Positions 1 to 8,765 of a stretch of DNA of 64,000 nt are shown here, in pieces (the stretch's first letter is position 1; each line of letters opens with the position of its first letter). The notes under the pieces were generated by a model. The model made no database searches, was not told the DNA's origin, and worked only from the letters and a program-made list of their open reading frames with translations. This DNA comes from Candidatus Pantoea floridensis (GTDB taxonomy: Bacteria; Pseudomonadota; Gammaproteobacteria; Enterobacterales; Enterobacteriaceae). The stretch spans positions 62,001 through 126,000 of the forward strand of contig NZ_OCMY01000003.1 of the NCBI RefSeq assembly GCF_900215435.1, written 5' to 3'. A program made the translations under genes and the position numbers.

Positions 1-1
1 G

Positions 2-838
2 GCTAAAGAGCTGACCGATCTGGCAGCGTCAAGCAAAGGCATCAACGGCAGTGTCTTTAACTATCGCCGCATTCCCGCCATTTCTATGATTAAGGAACTG
101 ATTGAGCGGGGAGAAATCGGCACACCTACTCACCTGCTGGTTCAGTATCAGTGCGGTTACGCCGCCGATCCGCTGCTGCCACATAGCTGGCGCTACACGG
201 AGAGTCGGGCAGGCGGTGGTGCGCTGCACGATATTGGCGCGCATGCGATCGATATTGCCCGCTTCCTCTGCGGTGAGATCACCGAAATTGTGGGCGCGAC
301 AACCGACACCTTTATCAAACAGCGTTATCTGCCGCTGACCGCGAACGCCGGACACAGCCACGTTACCCTCAGCGATAAGACAGAGGAAGTTGATACCGAT
401 GACATTAGCTCCTGCGTCATGCGCTTTGACAGCGGCTGCCAGGGCCTGTTTTCTGCCAGTCGCGTGACGGTAGGAATGGGGAATACCCTTTCATTCACGC
501 TCACGGGAAGCAAAGGAACGGTGCTGTTCAATTCTGAACGTCCGGGCGAATTCAGTATTGCGCGCGCCTCGGTGGAAAAGGGCGCTTTCATTACTCAGGC
601 AAACAATCCTTCATTCCCTTATCTCAGCGACATGATCCCGGTACCACACGACGGCGTCGCGATTGGTTACGCCGAGGGGTTTGGCTTCATGATTGCCGAA
701 TTCATGCAGGCTGTTGCGCAGAATCAACCTTACAGCAAAGGCAGCTTTGCCGATGGCCTTGCGGTCGCGCTGGTGCTGGAAGCCATTCAACACGCTGCCC
801 GCGATCGTCGTCCGGTAGCCATCAACACGCTCAAATAA
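2..838 (+). CDS. Gfo/Idh/MocA-family oxidoreductase, 5'-truncated by window edge
   Basis: The reading frame is open from base 2, so the N-terminal Rossmann half lies outside the window. What remains is about 278 residues of the C-terminal alpha/beta domain, including a GGGALHDIGAHAIDIARF segment in which the aspartate and histidine match the usual catalytic-site motif of this family. These enzymes are NAD(P)-dependent sugar or inositol dehydrogenases. The gene ends 11 nt before a second family member (850) and lies upstream of a sugar ABC importer, so a role in inositol-type sugar oxidation is inferred. The exact substrate cannot be read from the fragment. Confidence 0.85.
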   Translation, partial: AKELTDLAASSKGINGSVFNYRRIPAISMIKELIERGEIGTPTHLLVQYQCGYAADPLLPHSWRYTESRAGGGALHDIGAHAIDIARFLCGEITEIVGATTDTFIKQRYLPLTANAGHSHVTLSDKTEEVDTDDISSCVMRFDSGCQGLFSASRVTVGMGNTLSFTLTGSKGTVLFNSERPGEFSIARASVEKGAFITQANNPSFPYLSDMIPVPHDGVAIGYAEGFGFMIAEFMQAVAQNQPYSKGSFADGLAVALVLEAIQHAARDRRPVAINTLK

Positions 839-849
839 AGGAGTTCCTC

Positions 850-1836
850 ATGTTTAACGTAGCCCTTTTTGGTGCCGGACGTATTGGACAGATCCATGCC
901 GGCAACATTGCAGCTCACCCGGATTGTAAGCTGGTTCGCGTGGTTGACGTCTATCAGCCAGCAGCAGAAGCGCTCGCTGAAAAGTATGGCGCACAGGCCA
1001 GTACGCTTGAGGATGCTCTTAAGGACAGCAGCGTTAATCTCGTCGCAATCTGCAGCGCGACAGACACGCATGCCGACCTGATCGAAGCCGCCGCCCGCGC
1101 GGGTAAAGCCATTTTCTGCGAAAAACCGGTCGATTTAAGCCTTGAGCGTGTGGAGCGCTGCCTTGCCACCGTGCGTGAAGCGGGTGTACCACTGATGGTG
1201 GGCTTCAACCGCCGCTTTGATCCCAGCATGGCCGGACTTCAGCAGGCGCTGGCGGGGGGCGAGATAGGTGAACTTGAGCTGGTGACCATCAGCTCCCGCG
1301 ATCCGGGTGCGCCATCGCCGGAATATGTCAAAACATCCGGCGGTCTGTTCCGCGACATGACCATCCACGATTTTGACATGGCGCGCTGGCTGCTACAGGA
1401 AGAGCCGGTCACCGTGTTTGCCAGCGCCGCTGCGCTGATTGACCCACAGATTAAAGCACTCGGTGACGTGGACACGGCGGTGATCACCCTGACCTGCGCC
1501 AGTGGAAAAATGGCAGTGATCACTAACAGCCGTCGCGCAAGCTATGGCTATGACCAGCGCATTGAGGTGCACGGCAGTAAAGGCATGCTCTCTGTGGCCA
1601 ACCATCCCGAGAGCAGCCTTATCAAATCGGTGGCAGAAGGCGTGGTGGCGCAGAAGCCTATGCACTTCTTCCTGCAGCGCTACGGCGATGCCTACCGTCT
1701 GGAGCTGGCAGGACTGGTTGAACATCTGAAAACCAAATCAGCTATCCAGCCCTCGGGTGAGGACGGTCTGCAGGCGCTGCGCCTGGCCGACGCCGCGCTT
1801 GAGTCGCTGAAAACCGGCGCAGCGGTGCAGCTATGA
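850..1836 (+). CDS. iolG: Inositol 2-dehydrogenase-like (Gfo/Idh/MocA family)
   Basis: This 328-residue protein starts with a Rossmann dinucleotide-binding motif (GAGRIGQIHAGN, residues 8-19). It has the family EKP motif (CEKPVDLS, near residue 95) and the catalytic-type segment MTIHDFDMARWL near residue 170. The length fits IolG, which oxidises myo-inositol to scyllo-inosose with NAD in the cytoplasm. The start follows an AGGAG-type ribosome site, and the stop overlaps the next gene by 4 nt, indicating one transcript. The substrate is inferred from similarity and the neighbouring transporter; scyllo-inositol or another cyclitol is possible. Confidence 0.8.
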   Translation: MFNVALFGAGRIGQIHAGNIAAHPDCKLVRVVDVYQPAAEALAEKYGAQASTLEDALKDSSVNLVAICSATDTHADLIEAAARAGKAIFCEKPVDLSLERVERCLATVREAGVPLMVGFNRRFDPSMAGLQQALAGGEIGELELVTISSRDPGAPSPEYVKTSGGLFRDMTIHDFDMARWLLQEEPVTVFASAAALIDPQIKALGDVDTAVITLTCASGKMAVITNSRRASYGYDQRIEVHGSKGMLSVANHPESSLIKSVAEGVVAQKPMHFFLQRYGDAYRLELAGLVEHLKTKSAIQPSGEDGLQALRLADAALESLKTGAAVQL

Positions 1837-2798
1837 AAGTCGGCATGGTGACGGACAGCCTGGGTCATCTCAGCCAGGACGACATGTTGCGCGCTGCGGC
1901 AGAACTCGGACTGAGCCATGTCGAATTCTGCTGCGGAAACTGGTCTTCAGCGCCTCATCTTGACCTCAGGGCATTGCTGTCCAGTGCAGATGCGCGCCGG
2001 AATTTTCTGGCGAAGGTGAGCGATCACGGGCTGAGCATTTCAGCCCTGAATGCCAGCGGTAACCCTCTTCATCCGGGCGCCAGCGGTAAAGAGCATGAAG
2101 CCTGCGCCGATGCCACGCTGGAGCTGGCGGGATTACTCGGTATCGACAGAGTGGTGATGATGTCGGGGCTGCCGGGCGGCCCCGGCGATCAGTGGCCTAA
2201 CTGGATAACCGTGGCGTGGCCGCCTTTCTGCGGGCAGATCCTCGACTATCAGTGGAATGAAGTGGCGATCCCGTGGTGGAAAGAGCGGGTCAAACTGGCT
2301 AACCGTCACGGTGTCAGCCGCCTCTGCATTGAGTTTCACGGCGGGCAGCTGGTTTACAACGTGCCGAGTTTCTGGCGTCTACGCGAAGCAGTGGGTGAAA
2401 CCGTCGGAGTGAACTTCGATCCGAGTCATCTGATCTGGATGGGAGCCGACCCGCTCGCCTGTATCCATGAGCTGGGTGACGCGATCTATCACGTTCACGC
2501 CAAGGATACCTGGGTTAATCACCGGCAGACGGCGCTGACCACGCGGTTAGAAAATCTTCACGGCAGTAAAAACCGGGAACGGGCGTGGAACTACGTCACG
2601 CTGGGATACGGTCAGGATGAGCAGTGGTGGAAACAGTTCTGTTATCACCTGCGTCAGGTGGGCTATGACGATGTGCTGAGTATTGAACATGAGGACGCCA
2701 TCATGGCGCGCGACGAAGGCGTGCTGAAATCAGTTTCGCTGCTAAAACGCTGTCTGGCGGATGCTGCTTCAGATTATACGCTGCCTGATATCGGCTGA
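1833..2798 (+). CDS. Sugar phosphate isomerase/epimerase-like TIM-barrel protein
   Basis: This 321-residue protein belongs to the xylose-isomerase-like TIM-barrel family (AP_endonuc_2 fold). Metal-ligand-type residues are visible in IEFHGG (near 170), NFDPSHLIW (near 200), HVHAKDT (near 225) and SIEHED near the C-terminus. Relatives include IolE/IolI-type inosose dehydratases and isomerases. It overlaps the upstream dehydrogenase by ATGA and probably acts on its product. No further gene of the inositol pathway (iolB, iolC, iolD) is in the window, so the reaction remains inferred. Confidence 0.78.
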   Translation: MKVGMVTDSLGHLSQDDMLRAAAELGLSHVEFCCGNWSSAPHLDLRALLSSADARRNFLAKVSDHGLSISALNASGNPLHPGASGKEHEACADATLELAGLLGIDRVVMMSGLPGGPGDQWPNWITVAWPPFCGQILDYQWNEVAIPWWKERVKLANRHGVSRLCIEFHGGQLVYNVPSFWRLREAVGETVGVNFDPSHLIWMGADPLACIHELGDAIYHVHAKDTWVNHRQTALTTRLENLHGSKNRERAWNYVTLGYGQDEQWWKQFCYHLRQVGYDDVLSIEHEDAIMARDEGVLKSVSLLKRCLADAASDYTLPDIG

Positions 2799-2816
2799 TT
2801 CTTTGACGTAAAAACA

Positions 2817-2834
2817 GGGCCACCCTGGTGGCCC
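2817..2834. terminator. Intercistronic hairpin
   Basis: Two perfect 8-bp arms (GGGCCACC and GGTGGCCC) flank a CT loop between the isomerase stop and the binding-protein gene. There is no T-run, so it looks like an mRNA-stabilising or partial-termination hairpin that lets the binding protein be expressed at a different level from the enzymes. Confidence 0.55.
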
Positions 2835-2864
2835 AATAATAAACTCACGAAAGAAGAGAACATC

Positions 2865-3800
2865 ATGCGTAACCCTACAAAAAAACTGATTACCCTGCTG
2901 TGCATGTTGCCCCTCTCAGGCTCGCTCTTCGCTGCCACACCTCAGATTGGCGTAGCGATGTCTGCCTTTGATGACAACTGGCTGACGATTCTGCGAAGTG
3001 CCATTGCCGATGAAGCCAAAAAAGAAGGTGCGGCCGTTCAGATGGAAGACGGCAAAAATGAGGTGGGCACCCAGCTCAACCAGATCCAGAACTTCGCCGC
3101 TTCCAGCCTGCAGGCAATTATCGTTAATCCTGTCGACAGTACCGCGGTGCAATCTATTACTGATGAAGCAAAAGAAGCCGATATCCCGCTGGTTTACGTG
3201 AACCGTGAGCCGGCCAATATCGCGATGCTCCCTGATAATCAGGCGTTCGTGGGTTCCAGCGAAATCGAAGGCGGTACGCTTCAGGGCAAAGAAGTCTGCC
3301 GCCTGCTGAACGGCAAAGGCAATGTACTGATCATGCAGGGCGACCTGGCACAGCAGTCCGCCGTACTCCGCACCCAGGCCGTTGAGGACGTATTCAAAAA
3401 AGCGCCCTGCGATGGCATCAAAGTCGTGGACAAGCAGGTTGCGAAATGGACGCGTACCGGCGGCAACAACCTGATGACGAACTGGCTCTCAACCAACCTT
3501 AAGTTTGATGCCGTTGTGGCGAACAACGATGAGATGGCGCTGGGTGCCATTCAGGCTCTTCACGCCTCCAACCGGGATATGAAGACGGTGGTGGTCGCCG
3601 GTATTGATGCCACAGTGGACGCACTGAACGCTATGAAAGCGGGCGATCTTGACGTCACCGTCTTCCAGGACGCCACGGCACAGGGGCGTGAGGCAATGGT
3701 GACCGCGATGAAACTGGTGAAAGGTGAAAAGGTGCCAAAGCGCGTACTAATCCCTTATCAGCTGGTAACGCCGGCGAATATGAACCAGTTTATGAAATAA
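2865..3800 (+). CDS. Sugar ABC transporter periplasmic binding protein (inositol/ribose type)
   Basis: The 311-residue protein has a cleavable signal peptide (charged MRNPTKK, then a hydrophobic core ending at SLFA-ATPQ near residue 23). A type I periplasmic-binding domain follows, recognisable from [30 protein letters not shown] and [15 protein letters not shown]. It would capture a sugar or cyclitol in the periplasm and deliver it to the ATPase and permease encoded next. The arrangement binding protein-ATPase-permease, downstream of an IolG-like gene, resembles known inositol importers (IbpA/IatA/IatP). The ligand is inferred. Confidence 0.88.
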   Translation: MRNPTKKLITLLCMLPLSGSLFAATPQIGVAMSAFDDNWLTILRSAIADEAKKEGAAVQMEDGKNEVGTQLNQIQNFAASSLQAIIVNPVDSTAVQSITDEAKEADIPLVYVNREPANIAMLPDNQAFVGSSEIEGGTLQGKEVCRLLNGKGNVLIMQGDLAQQSAVLRTQAVEDVFKKAPCDGIKVVDKQVAKWTRTGGNNLMTNWLSTNLKFDAVVANNDEMALGAIQALHASNRDMKTVVVAGIDATVDALNAMKAGDLDVTVFQDATAQGREAMVTAMKLVKGEKVPKRVLIPYQLVTPANMNQFMK

Positions 3801-3813
3801 CCGGGAGGCGCTT

Positions 3814-5355
3814 ATGACTACCCTGATATCACCCGTGCGCCCTAAGGGCGCACCAGTTCCAACACCGGACTGGAACTATGTGCTGGAGGTTGAACAGGTG
3901 CGCAAAGCCTTTCCCGGCGTTGTTGCGCTTGATGATGTTTCACTGAAAATCAAACCCGGTTCCGTTCATGCCCTGATGGGCGAAAACGGCGCGGGAAAAT
4001 CTACGCTGATGAAGATTATTTCTGGCATGTATCAGCCCGATAGTGGCTGTATCCGTTTGCGTGGAGAAGAGATTGTTCTGACAAGCCCGCTTGCTGCACA
4101 GCAGGCGGGTATCGCAATGATCCATCAAGAGTTGTTACTGATGAACTCTATGACGGTGGCGGAAAACATCTGGATACGCCGTGAACCGCGCAATAGGTTT
4201 GGGCTTATCGATCATGATGCGATGCACGAGCAGACAGATGCATTGCTCTCGCGGTTGAAACTGGACCTTGATCCGGAGTCCCTTATCAGTGAGCTCTCCA
4301 TGGCGAGTCGGCAAATGGTTGAAATTGCCAAAGCCGTTTCTTTAGATGCAGACGTGTTGATCATGGATGAGTCCACATCCTCCATAACTGAAACCGAAGT
4401 GGCGCACCTGTTTAATATCATCCGTGACCTGCGCGACAGTGGTATTGGCATTGTTTACATCACGCACAAAATGAACGAGCTGTATGAAATTGCGGATGAA
4501 TTTACCGTCTTTCGCGACGGTAAGTACGTCGGCACGCATGACGCGAGCAGCGTGACGCGTGAAGAAATCATCAAAATGATGGTGGGGCGCGAAATCACAC
4601 AGCTGTTTCCCAAAGAAGACGTGCCGATGGGGGACGTGGCGCTGAGCGTCGAAGGCCTCACGCTTGATGGCGTATTCCAGGACGTCTCGTTCGATTTGCG
4701 CGCCGGTGAAATTCTGGGATTCGCAGGGTTGGTGGGCTCAGGACGTTCCAATGTGGCAGAGACCCTGTTTGGCGTCACGCCAGCAACCGCAGGCACAATT
4801 GCGCTGTCCGGCAAGAAAATGGTGATGTCGTCAGCTTACAAGGCGATCAGGCACGGCATGGCAATGCTCACTGAAGATCGTAAGGAGACTGGCTGTTTTC
4901 TGGCGCTGGATATCCAGGAAAACATGCAGATCGCGGCAATACATGAAAACTACTGCCATAGCGGCATTGTTGATGAAGCCAGGCTTGAGGCGGACTGTAA
5001 TGATATCTGCCAGAAGTTGCGCGTTAAAACGCCCAATATGCACGAGTGCATTGAGAATCTTTCAGGTGGAAATCAGCAGAAGGTACTGATATGTCGCTGG
5101 CTGCTGACTAAGCCCCGCATCCTTATCCTTGATGAACCCACCAGAGGTATAGATGTTGGCGCTAAGTCCGAGATTCACCGGCTGATTGTTGAGCTGGCAC
5201 GACAGGGCGTAGCCATCATTCTGATTTCATCAGAACTCCCGGAAGTGCTCGGCATGAGCGATCGCATCCTTGTCATGCATGAGGGCAGGGTAACCGGCAT
5301 CGTTGACGCAGCAACAGCCGATCAGACATCCATCATGAGTCTGGCGGCTCATTAA
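3814..5355 (+). CDS. Sugar ABC transporter ATP-binding protein (duplicated ATPase)
   Basis: The 513-residue protein carries two ABC modules in tandem, as in RbsA/XylG/MglA. Module 1 has Walker [10 protein letters not shown] (near residue 57), signature [15 protein letters not shown] and Walker B VLIMDEST. Module 2 has a degenerate Walker A (GLVGSGRS) but an intact LSGGNQQKV signature and LILDEPTRG Walker B. A weakened site in one half is usual for this family. It energises sugar uptake at the inner membrane with the permease that starts 17 nt downstream. Confidence 0.92.
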   Translation: MTTLISPVRPKGAPVPTPDWNYVLEVEQVRKAFPGVVALDDVSLKIKPGSVHALMGENGAGKSTLMKIISGMYQPDSGCIRLRGEEIVLTSPLAAQQAGIAMIHQELLLMNSMTVAENIWIRREPRNRFGLIDHDAMHEQTDALLSRLKLDLDPESLISELSMASRQMVEIAKAVSLDADVLIMDESTSSITETEVAHLFNIIRDLRDSGIGIVYITHKMNELYEIADEFTVFRDGKYVGTHDASSVTREEIIKMMVGREITQLFPKEDVPMGDVALSVEGLTLDGVFQDVSFDLRAGEILGFAGLVGSGRSNVAETLFGVTPATAGTIALSGKKMVMSSAYKAIRHGMAMLTEDRKETGCFLALDIQENMQIAAIHENYCHSGIVDEARLEADCNDICQKLRVKTPNMHECIENLSGGNQQKVLICRWLLTKPRILILDEPTRGIDVGAKSEIHRLIVELARQGVAIILISSELPEVLGMSDRILVMHEGRVTGIVDAATADQTSIMSLAAH

Positions 5356-5372
5356 CGGCAAGTGAGGAAATT

Positions 5373-6410
5373 ATGACCATGTCATCCACAGATAACATTC
5401 AGCCTGCTCCGGCAAGGCGGAAAAAGCGCCTGCCAACCGAAGTCAGTATTTTTCTGGTTTTTCTGGGTATCGCCGCGCTTTTTGAAATTGCAGGATGGAT
5501 TGTTGTCGGCCAGAGCTTCCTGTTCAATCTGCACCGTTTGCAGATTATTATTTTACAGGTTGCCGTCATTGGCATCATCGCCGTAGGTGTAACGCTGGTG
5601 ATCATCACCGGCGGTATTGACCTTTCCTCCGGATCGGTTGTTGCCGTCAGCGCGATGATAGCCGCAACTTTCGCCCAAAGTTCTCTCTGGCCCAGGGTGT
5701 TTTATCCCGGCATGACAGACCTTCCGTTTTTTGTTCCGCTGGGCGTGGGGTTGATTATTGGTGCCGCTGCAGGACTGGTAAACGGCCTGCTTATCAGCCT
5801 CACTAAAATACCGCCGTTCATTGCCACGTTGGGCATGATGGTTGCAGCTCGCGGTGTCGCAAACTGGTATACAGAAGGCAGCCCGGTCTCAGGCTTCACT
5901 GAGGGCTTTGCCTGGCTGGGTAACGGAATGGGACGATGGGCACCGGTGGTCATTTTCATTGTTGTCGCGCTGCTGTTCCATCTCATCATGCGCTATACCC
6001 GCTTTGGCAAATTTACCTATGCCATAGGCGCCAACCTGCCGGCCGCACGCGCGTCAGGGATTAACATCGAACGTCACCTGATTAAAATTTACGTCATTGC
6101 AGGTCTTCTGGCCGGGCTGGCAGCGATGGTGGCGATTGCACGCATCAAAACTGCACAGGCTGGTATGGGCATGATGTACGAGCTGGATGCGATTGCCGCT
6201 GCTGTTATTGGTGGGGTATCTCTTTCGGGTGGTCGTGGACGTATTCTTGGCACAGTTATTGGCGCCCTGATTTTAGGCGTAATGATGTCCGGATTTACCT
6301 TCCTGCGCGTGGATGCGTACTATCAGGACATCATCAAAGGCATAATCATCGTACTGGCCGTTGTTGTCGACCAGTATCGTCAGTCTCGTCGGGTCAAAAA
6401 GAAAAGTTAG
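5373..6410 (+). CDS. Sugar ABC transporter permease (BPD_transp_2 family)
   Basis: This 345-residue very hydrophobic protein has many predicted membrane spans from about residue 25 to 335. It contains the family's conserved ITGGIDLSSGSVVA segment (near 85) and the AIAAAVIGGVSLSGGRG segment (near 270), as in RbsC-type permeases. It forms the membrane channel of the importer. It is the last gene of the run and is followed by a strong terminator. Confidence 0.92.
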   Translation: MTMSSTDNIQPAPARRKKRLPTEVSIFLVFLGIAALFEIAGWIVVGQSFLFNLHRLQIIILQVAVIGIIAVGVTLVIITGGIDLSSGSVVAVSAMIAATFAQSSLWPRVFYPGMTDLPFFVPLGVGLIIGAAAGLVNGLLISLTKIPPFIATLGMMVAARGVANWYTEGSPVSGFTEGFAWLGNGMGRWAPVVIFIVVALLFHLIMRYTRFGKFTYAIGANLPAARASGINIERHLIKIYVIAGLLAGLAAMVAIARIKTAQAGMGMMYELDAIAAAVIGGVSLSGGRGRILGTVIGALILGVMMSGFTFLRVDAYYQDIIKGIIIVLAVVVDQYRQSRRVKKKS

Positions 6411-6440
6411 CCACCTCAGAGTGGCAATGTAGAGTCGGTT

Positions 6441-6466
6441 GGCGCTCCTCTGGGGGCGCTTTTTTT
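6441..6466 (+). terminator. Rho-independent terminator after the sugar importer operon
   Basis: A GC-rich stem (GGCGCTCC paired with GGGGCGC, one G-T wobble) with a short loop is followed by seven T residues, 30 nt after the permease stop. It should end the inositol/ABC transcript. Confidence 0.8.
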
Positions 6467-6522
6467 CAATTACCACCCCCGAACCTGTCCCCAAAATAGT
6501 GGCCAGAGATTGTTGTCAGCAA

Positions 6523-6590
6523 CGTCCGCTTTTGGCACAGAACGGACAGATACTCAGATACGTGTCCGCTATAAGCAGTCTGCGGACATT
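6523..6590. repeat. Dispersed GTCCGC palindrome, two adjacent copies
   Basis: Two imperfect palindromes with GTCCGCT arms answered by GCGGACA or CGGACA lie at about 6523-6549 and 6562-6590. The same motif recurs at 18133, 19262, 52510, 54231, 56321 and 57998, always between genes. The rest of the 6471-6838 interval holds only this pair, the hairpin at 6629 and no convincing gene. Confidence 0.7.
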
Positions 6591-6628
6591 GCTAACATCG
6601 CAATGTATTAATTTTTTTCGGAAAAAAT

Positions 6629-6676
6629 GCTTAACTGGCCCCCATTAACCTTTGTGTTAATGAGGGCCAGTTAAGT
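6629..6676. repeat. 21-bp inverted repeat with 6-nt loop
   Basis: Arms at 6629-6649 and 6656-6676 match at 19 of 21 positions around the loop CTTTGT, with a GGCC-containing core. It could fold into a very stable hairpin between the converging sugar-importer and SDR operons. It may be a bidirectional terminator or the remnant of a mobile element end; I do not recognise it. Confidence 0.65.
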
Positions 6677-6838
6677 AAAGATTGAATCTTCAAGCCGATG
6701 TCCATAAATGCGCGCACTACGAAAATCGAGCACGATCATCATAGGGCCACCATTTATGGCGATCGTAGAATGATTAACTGGCAGGCGGTTTGCCTATTTT
6801 TTCCTGCTTTAATGACTCTCTATACGCGCGTTATGATC

Positions 6839-7627
6839 TTAAACCGCGTCGATCATCCCACCATCAACCCGCATTATGCTGCCCGTGATATAACTGGCCT
6901 GCTGGCTGGCGAGGAAGGCGGCAGCAGCGCCGTACTCATGCGGAAGGCCATAGCGTCCAGCCGGAATACCCTGACGACTCTTCTCCGCAATGGCATCGGT
7001 GGTACTGTTTTCGCGTTTAGCTTTGATGGCATCCAACTGGCTAACGCGATCGGTGGCAATACGTCCCGGCACCAGCACATTCACTGTGACGCCTTGCGCC
7101 GCCACTTCGTTGGCCAGCGTTTTGGACCAACCTAGCAGGCTCATGCGTAGCGCGTTGGACAAGGCCAGATTGGCAATCGGCGCAATCACGCCAGAGGACG
7201 TTGAGGTGATGATGCGGCCCCAGCCGCGTTCACGCATGCCCGGCAATACTTTGTCGGTTAACTGCATCAACGATGCCACCATCAATGAGAAATGTTGTTG
7301 CCAGACCGTACTGTCGGTGCCCGCTGCCGTGGCCGGGGGAGGGCCGCCCGAGTTATTCACCAGAATATCCACGTCACCCCAATGCTTGGTGATATCCGCT
7401 AAGACTGCCTCGAAGGTGTCGGGCTGCGCTAAATCCAACGGCCAGGCATGCGCTTTACCACCTGCGGACTGAATCATCGCCACAGTGGCGAGCAGCTTTT
7501 CCTGATTGCGACCGGTTATCGCGACTTTGACTCCCTCCTGTGCCAGTGACAGCGCCATTGCCTGTCCTAAACCACTGCCAGCACCACACACCAATGCTAC
7601 TCGACCACTAATTTGCAAATCCATCAT
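6839..7627 (-). CDS. SDR-family oxidoreductase with non-canonical active site
   Basis: The protein is about 262 residues, with an NAD(P)-binding Rossmann motif (VCGAGSGLGQAMA, near residue 11), NNSGGPP (near 90) and a C-terminal YITGSIMRVDGGM tail typical of short-chain dehydrogenases. Where the family has Tyr-x3-Lys, this protein reads LALSNALRMSLLGWSKTLA, so the catalytic Tyr and Lys are not evident. Adjacent ATG codons follow AGGAGA: 7627 (spacing 2) or 7624 (spacing 5, more likely). It lies downstream of the GntR-type regulator on the same strand and probably belongs to the catabolic cluster. Its substrate is unknown. Confidence 0.85.
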   Translation of the reverse strand: MMDLQISGRVALVCGAGSGLGQAMALSLAQEGVKVAITGRNQEKLLATVAMIQSAGGKAHAWPLDLAQPDTFEAVLADITKHWGDVDILVNNSGGPPPATAAGTDSTVWQQHFSLMVASLMQLTDKVLPGMRERGWGRIITSTSSGVIAPIANLALSNALRMSLLGWSKTLANEVAAQGVTVNVLVPGRIATDRVSQLDAIKAKRENSTTDAIAEKSRQGIPAGRYGLPHEYGAAAAFLASQQASYITGSIMRVDGGMIDAV

Positions 7628-7677
7628 GTTCTCCTGAATTGTATTTTCAGAGTCTGAATGTGCAAAATCGGTGCCGA

Positions 7678-8574
7678 CTATGCACCTGCTTTGCGAATTT
7701 GCACCAGGTCGTAGGCACATTGCAAATGCGCACGCATCAAATCCGCCGCCTGCTGCGCTTTGTTATCGCGCAGTGCATCAAGAATGGCAACATGCTCTTC
7801 ACACCACTCATTTACCCGGCGCTTATTATGATAGCTGCCGAACTCCAGCAGGCGACGCAGGCGGTTTTGCTGCTGGATAGCCTGGAGCACGAACAGGTTA
7901 CCGCTGGCTTCGGCCAGTAGCTCATGGAACGAGGCATCGGTTTCAAAGATCTCGCGGGCGGGCACCTGGGTGATATCCGCATGGGTGATTAAACGCAGGT
8001 GCTGCGCGCGCAGGCGTTTCAGCAAGGCGCGATCCACGCGCAGCTGCGGGCTGAGCAGAGCGGCGGGTTCAATCATCAGGCGGAAACCATAACTGTTGCG
8101 CAGCGCGACATCGCTGTTCAGCGTCTGCTGAAATCGCCAGCCATGCCCGGCGTTGCGGGCAATAAGTCCATCCTCTGACAGCTTCACCAACGCGCGCGTT
8201 AGCACGCCGCGATCCACCTCATATCGCAGGCTGATCTCGGTCTGGGTAAAGGATTCCGGCAACAGGCCAGCGATATGATCGCGTACCAGTAATTCATACA
8301 GCGTCTGGTCACTGCTCTGTGGTGGTTCAATCGCCAGCTGCTGCAGCTCCTCAACGCTCTTGAGCAGGTAGAAACCCTGATTGGGCCGGGCTTCCACCGC
8401 GCCGAGACGGGTTAACTCTTTCAGTCCGGCACGCACAGGCGTGCGGGAAACGCCTAGGGCATCGGCCAGATATTGCTCACGTAAATGATGACCTGGATCG
8501 AATCTTGCTTCGTATATTAGGTCAAGCAGTTGTCGTGCGATACGGCGACCGCTGGCAGAAGCGTCAGGCTGCAT
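7678..8574 (-). CDS. GntR-family transcriptional regulator with two winged-helix domains and FCD domain
   Basis: This 298-residue protein begins with a GntR winged helix (RIARQLLDLIYE...GVSRTPVRAGLKELTRLGAVE, residues 10-70). A second winged-helix-like segment follows (TLYELLVRDHIAGLLPE...RYEVDRGVLTRALVKLSEDGLIA, about 95-150). The C-terminal half is an all-helical FCD ligand-binding domain with metal/ligand-type positions in FHELLAEASGN and EEHVAILDALR. The start at 8574 is preceded by AGGAAA about 10 nt upstream. It diverges from the ABC importer and likely controls the whole cluster. Two DNA-binding units in one GntR protein are unusual. Confidence 0.88.
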   Translation of the reverse strand: MQPDASASGRRIARQLLDLIYEARFDPGHHLREQYLADALGVSRTPVRAGLKELTRLGAVEARPNQGFYLLKSVEELQQLAIEPPQSSDQTLYELLVRDHIAGLLPESFTQTEISLRYEVDRGVLTRALVKLSEDGLIARNAGHGWRFQQTLNSDVALRNSYGFRLMIEPAALLSPQLRVDRALLKRLRAQHLRLITHADITQVPAREIFETDASFHELLAEASGNLFVLQAIQQQNRLRRLLEFGSYHNKRRVNEWCEEHVAILDALRDNKAQQAADLMRAHLQCAYDLVQIRKAGA

Positions 8575-8593
8575 AGAAATGGGTTTCCTGAAG

Positions 8594-8622
8594 TGTATTA
8601 TTGTGAACAAGACATACAATAA
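8594..8622. promoter_or_regulatory. Candidate operator in front of the GntR-type regulator
   Basis: TGTAT (8594-8598) and ATACA (8614-8618) form an inverted repeat separated by exactly 15 nt. A nested inverted repeat TTATTGT-N11-ACAATAA spans 8598-8622, with TTGT-GA-ACAA at its centre. The same TGTAT-N15-ATACA arrangement occurs at 16476-16500, suggesting autoregulation plus control of the distal genes by the GntR protein. Confidence 0.5.
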
Positions 8623-8718
8623 CATACCGGTCAGGTTGCCGCGATATAAAGCAAACACTGCACAGAGACTGTGCATGATGCACCAGGAAGAGACGTTTTG
8701 TTGTATTTATAATTGTAC

Positions 8719-8733
8719 TTTGTGACTCACAAA
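8719..8733. promoter_or_regulatory. Candidate operator before the amino-acid ABC importer
   Basis: TTTGTGA-C-TCACAAA is a perfect palindrome with 7-bp arms, ending 32 nt before the binding-protein start codon. It shares the TTGTGA core with the palindrome at 8601. It is a plausible binding site for the divergent GntR regulator or another repressor. Confidence 0.45.
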
Positions 8734-8765
8734 AACCAATTTTAAACGTTAGCCAGGAGAAATTT

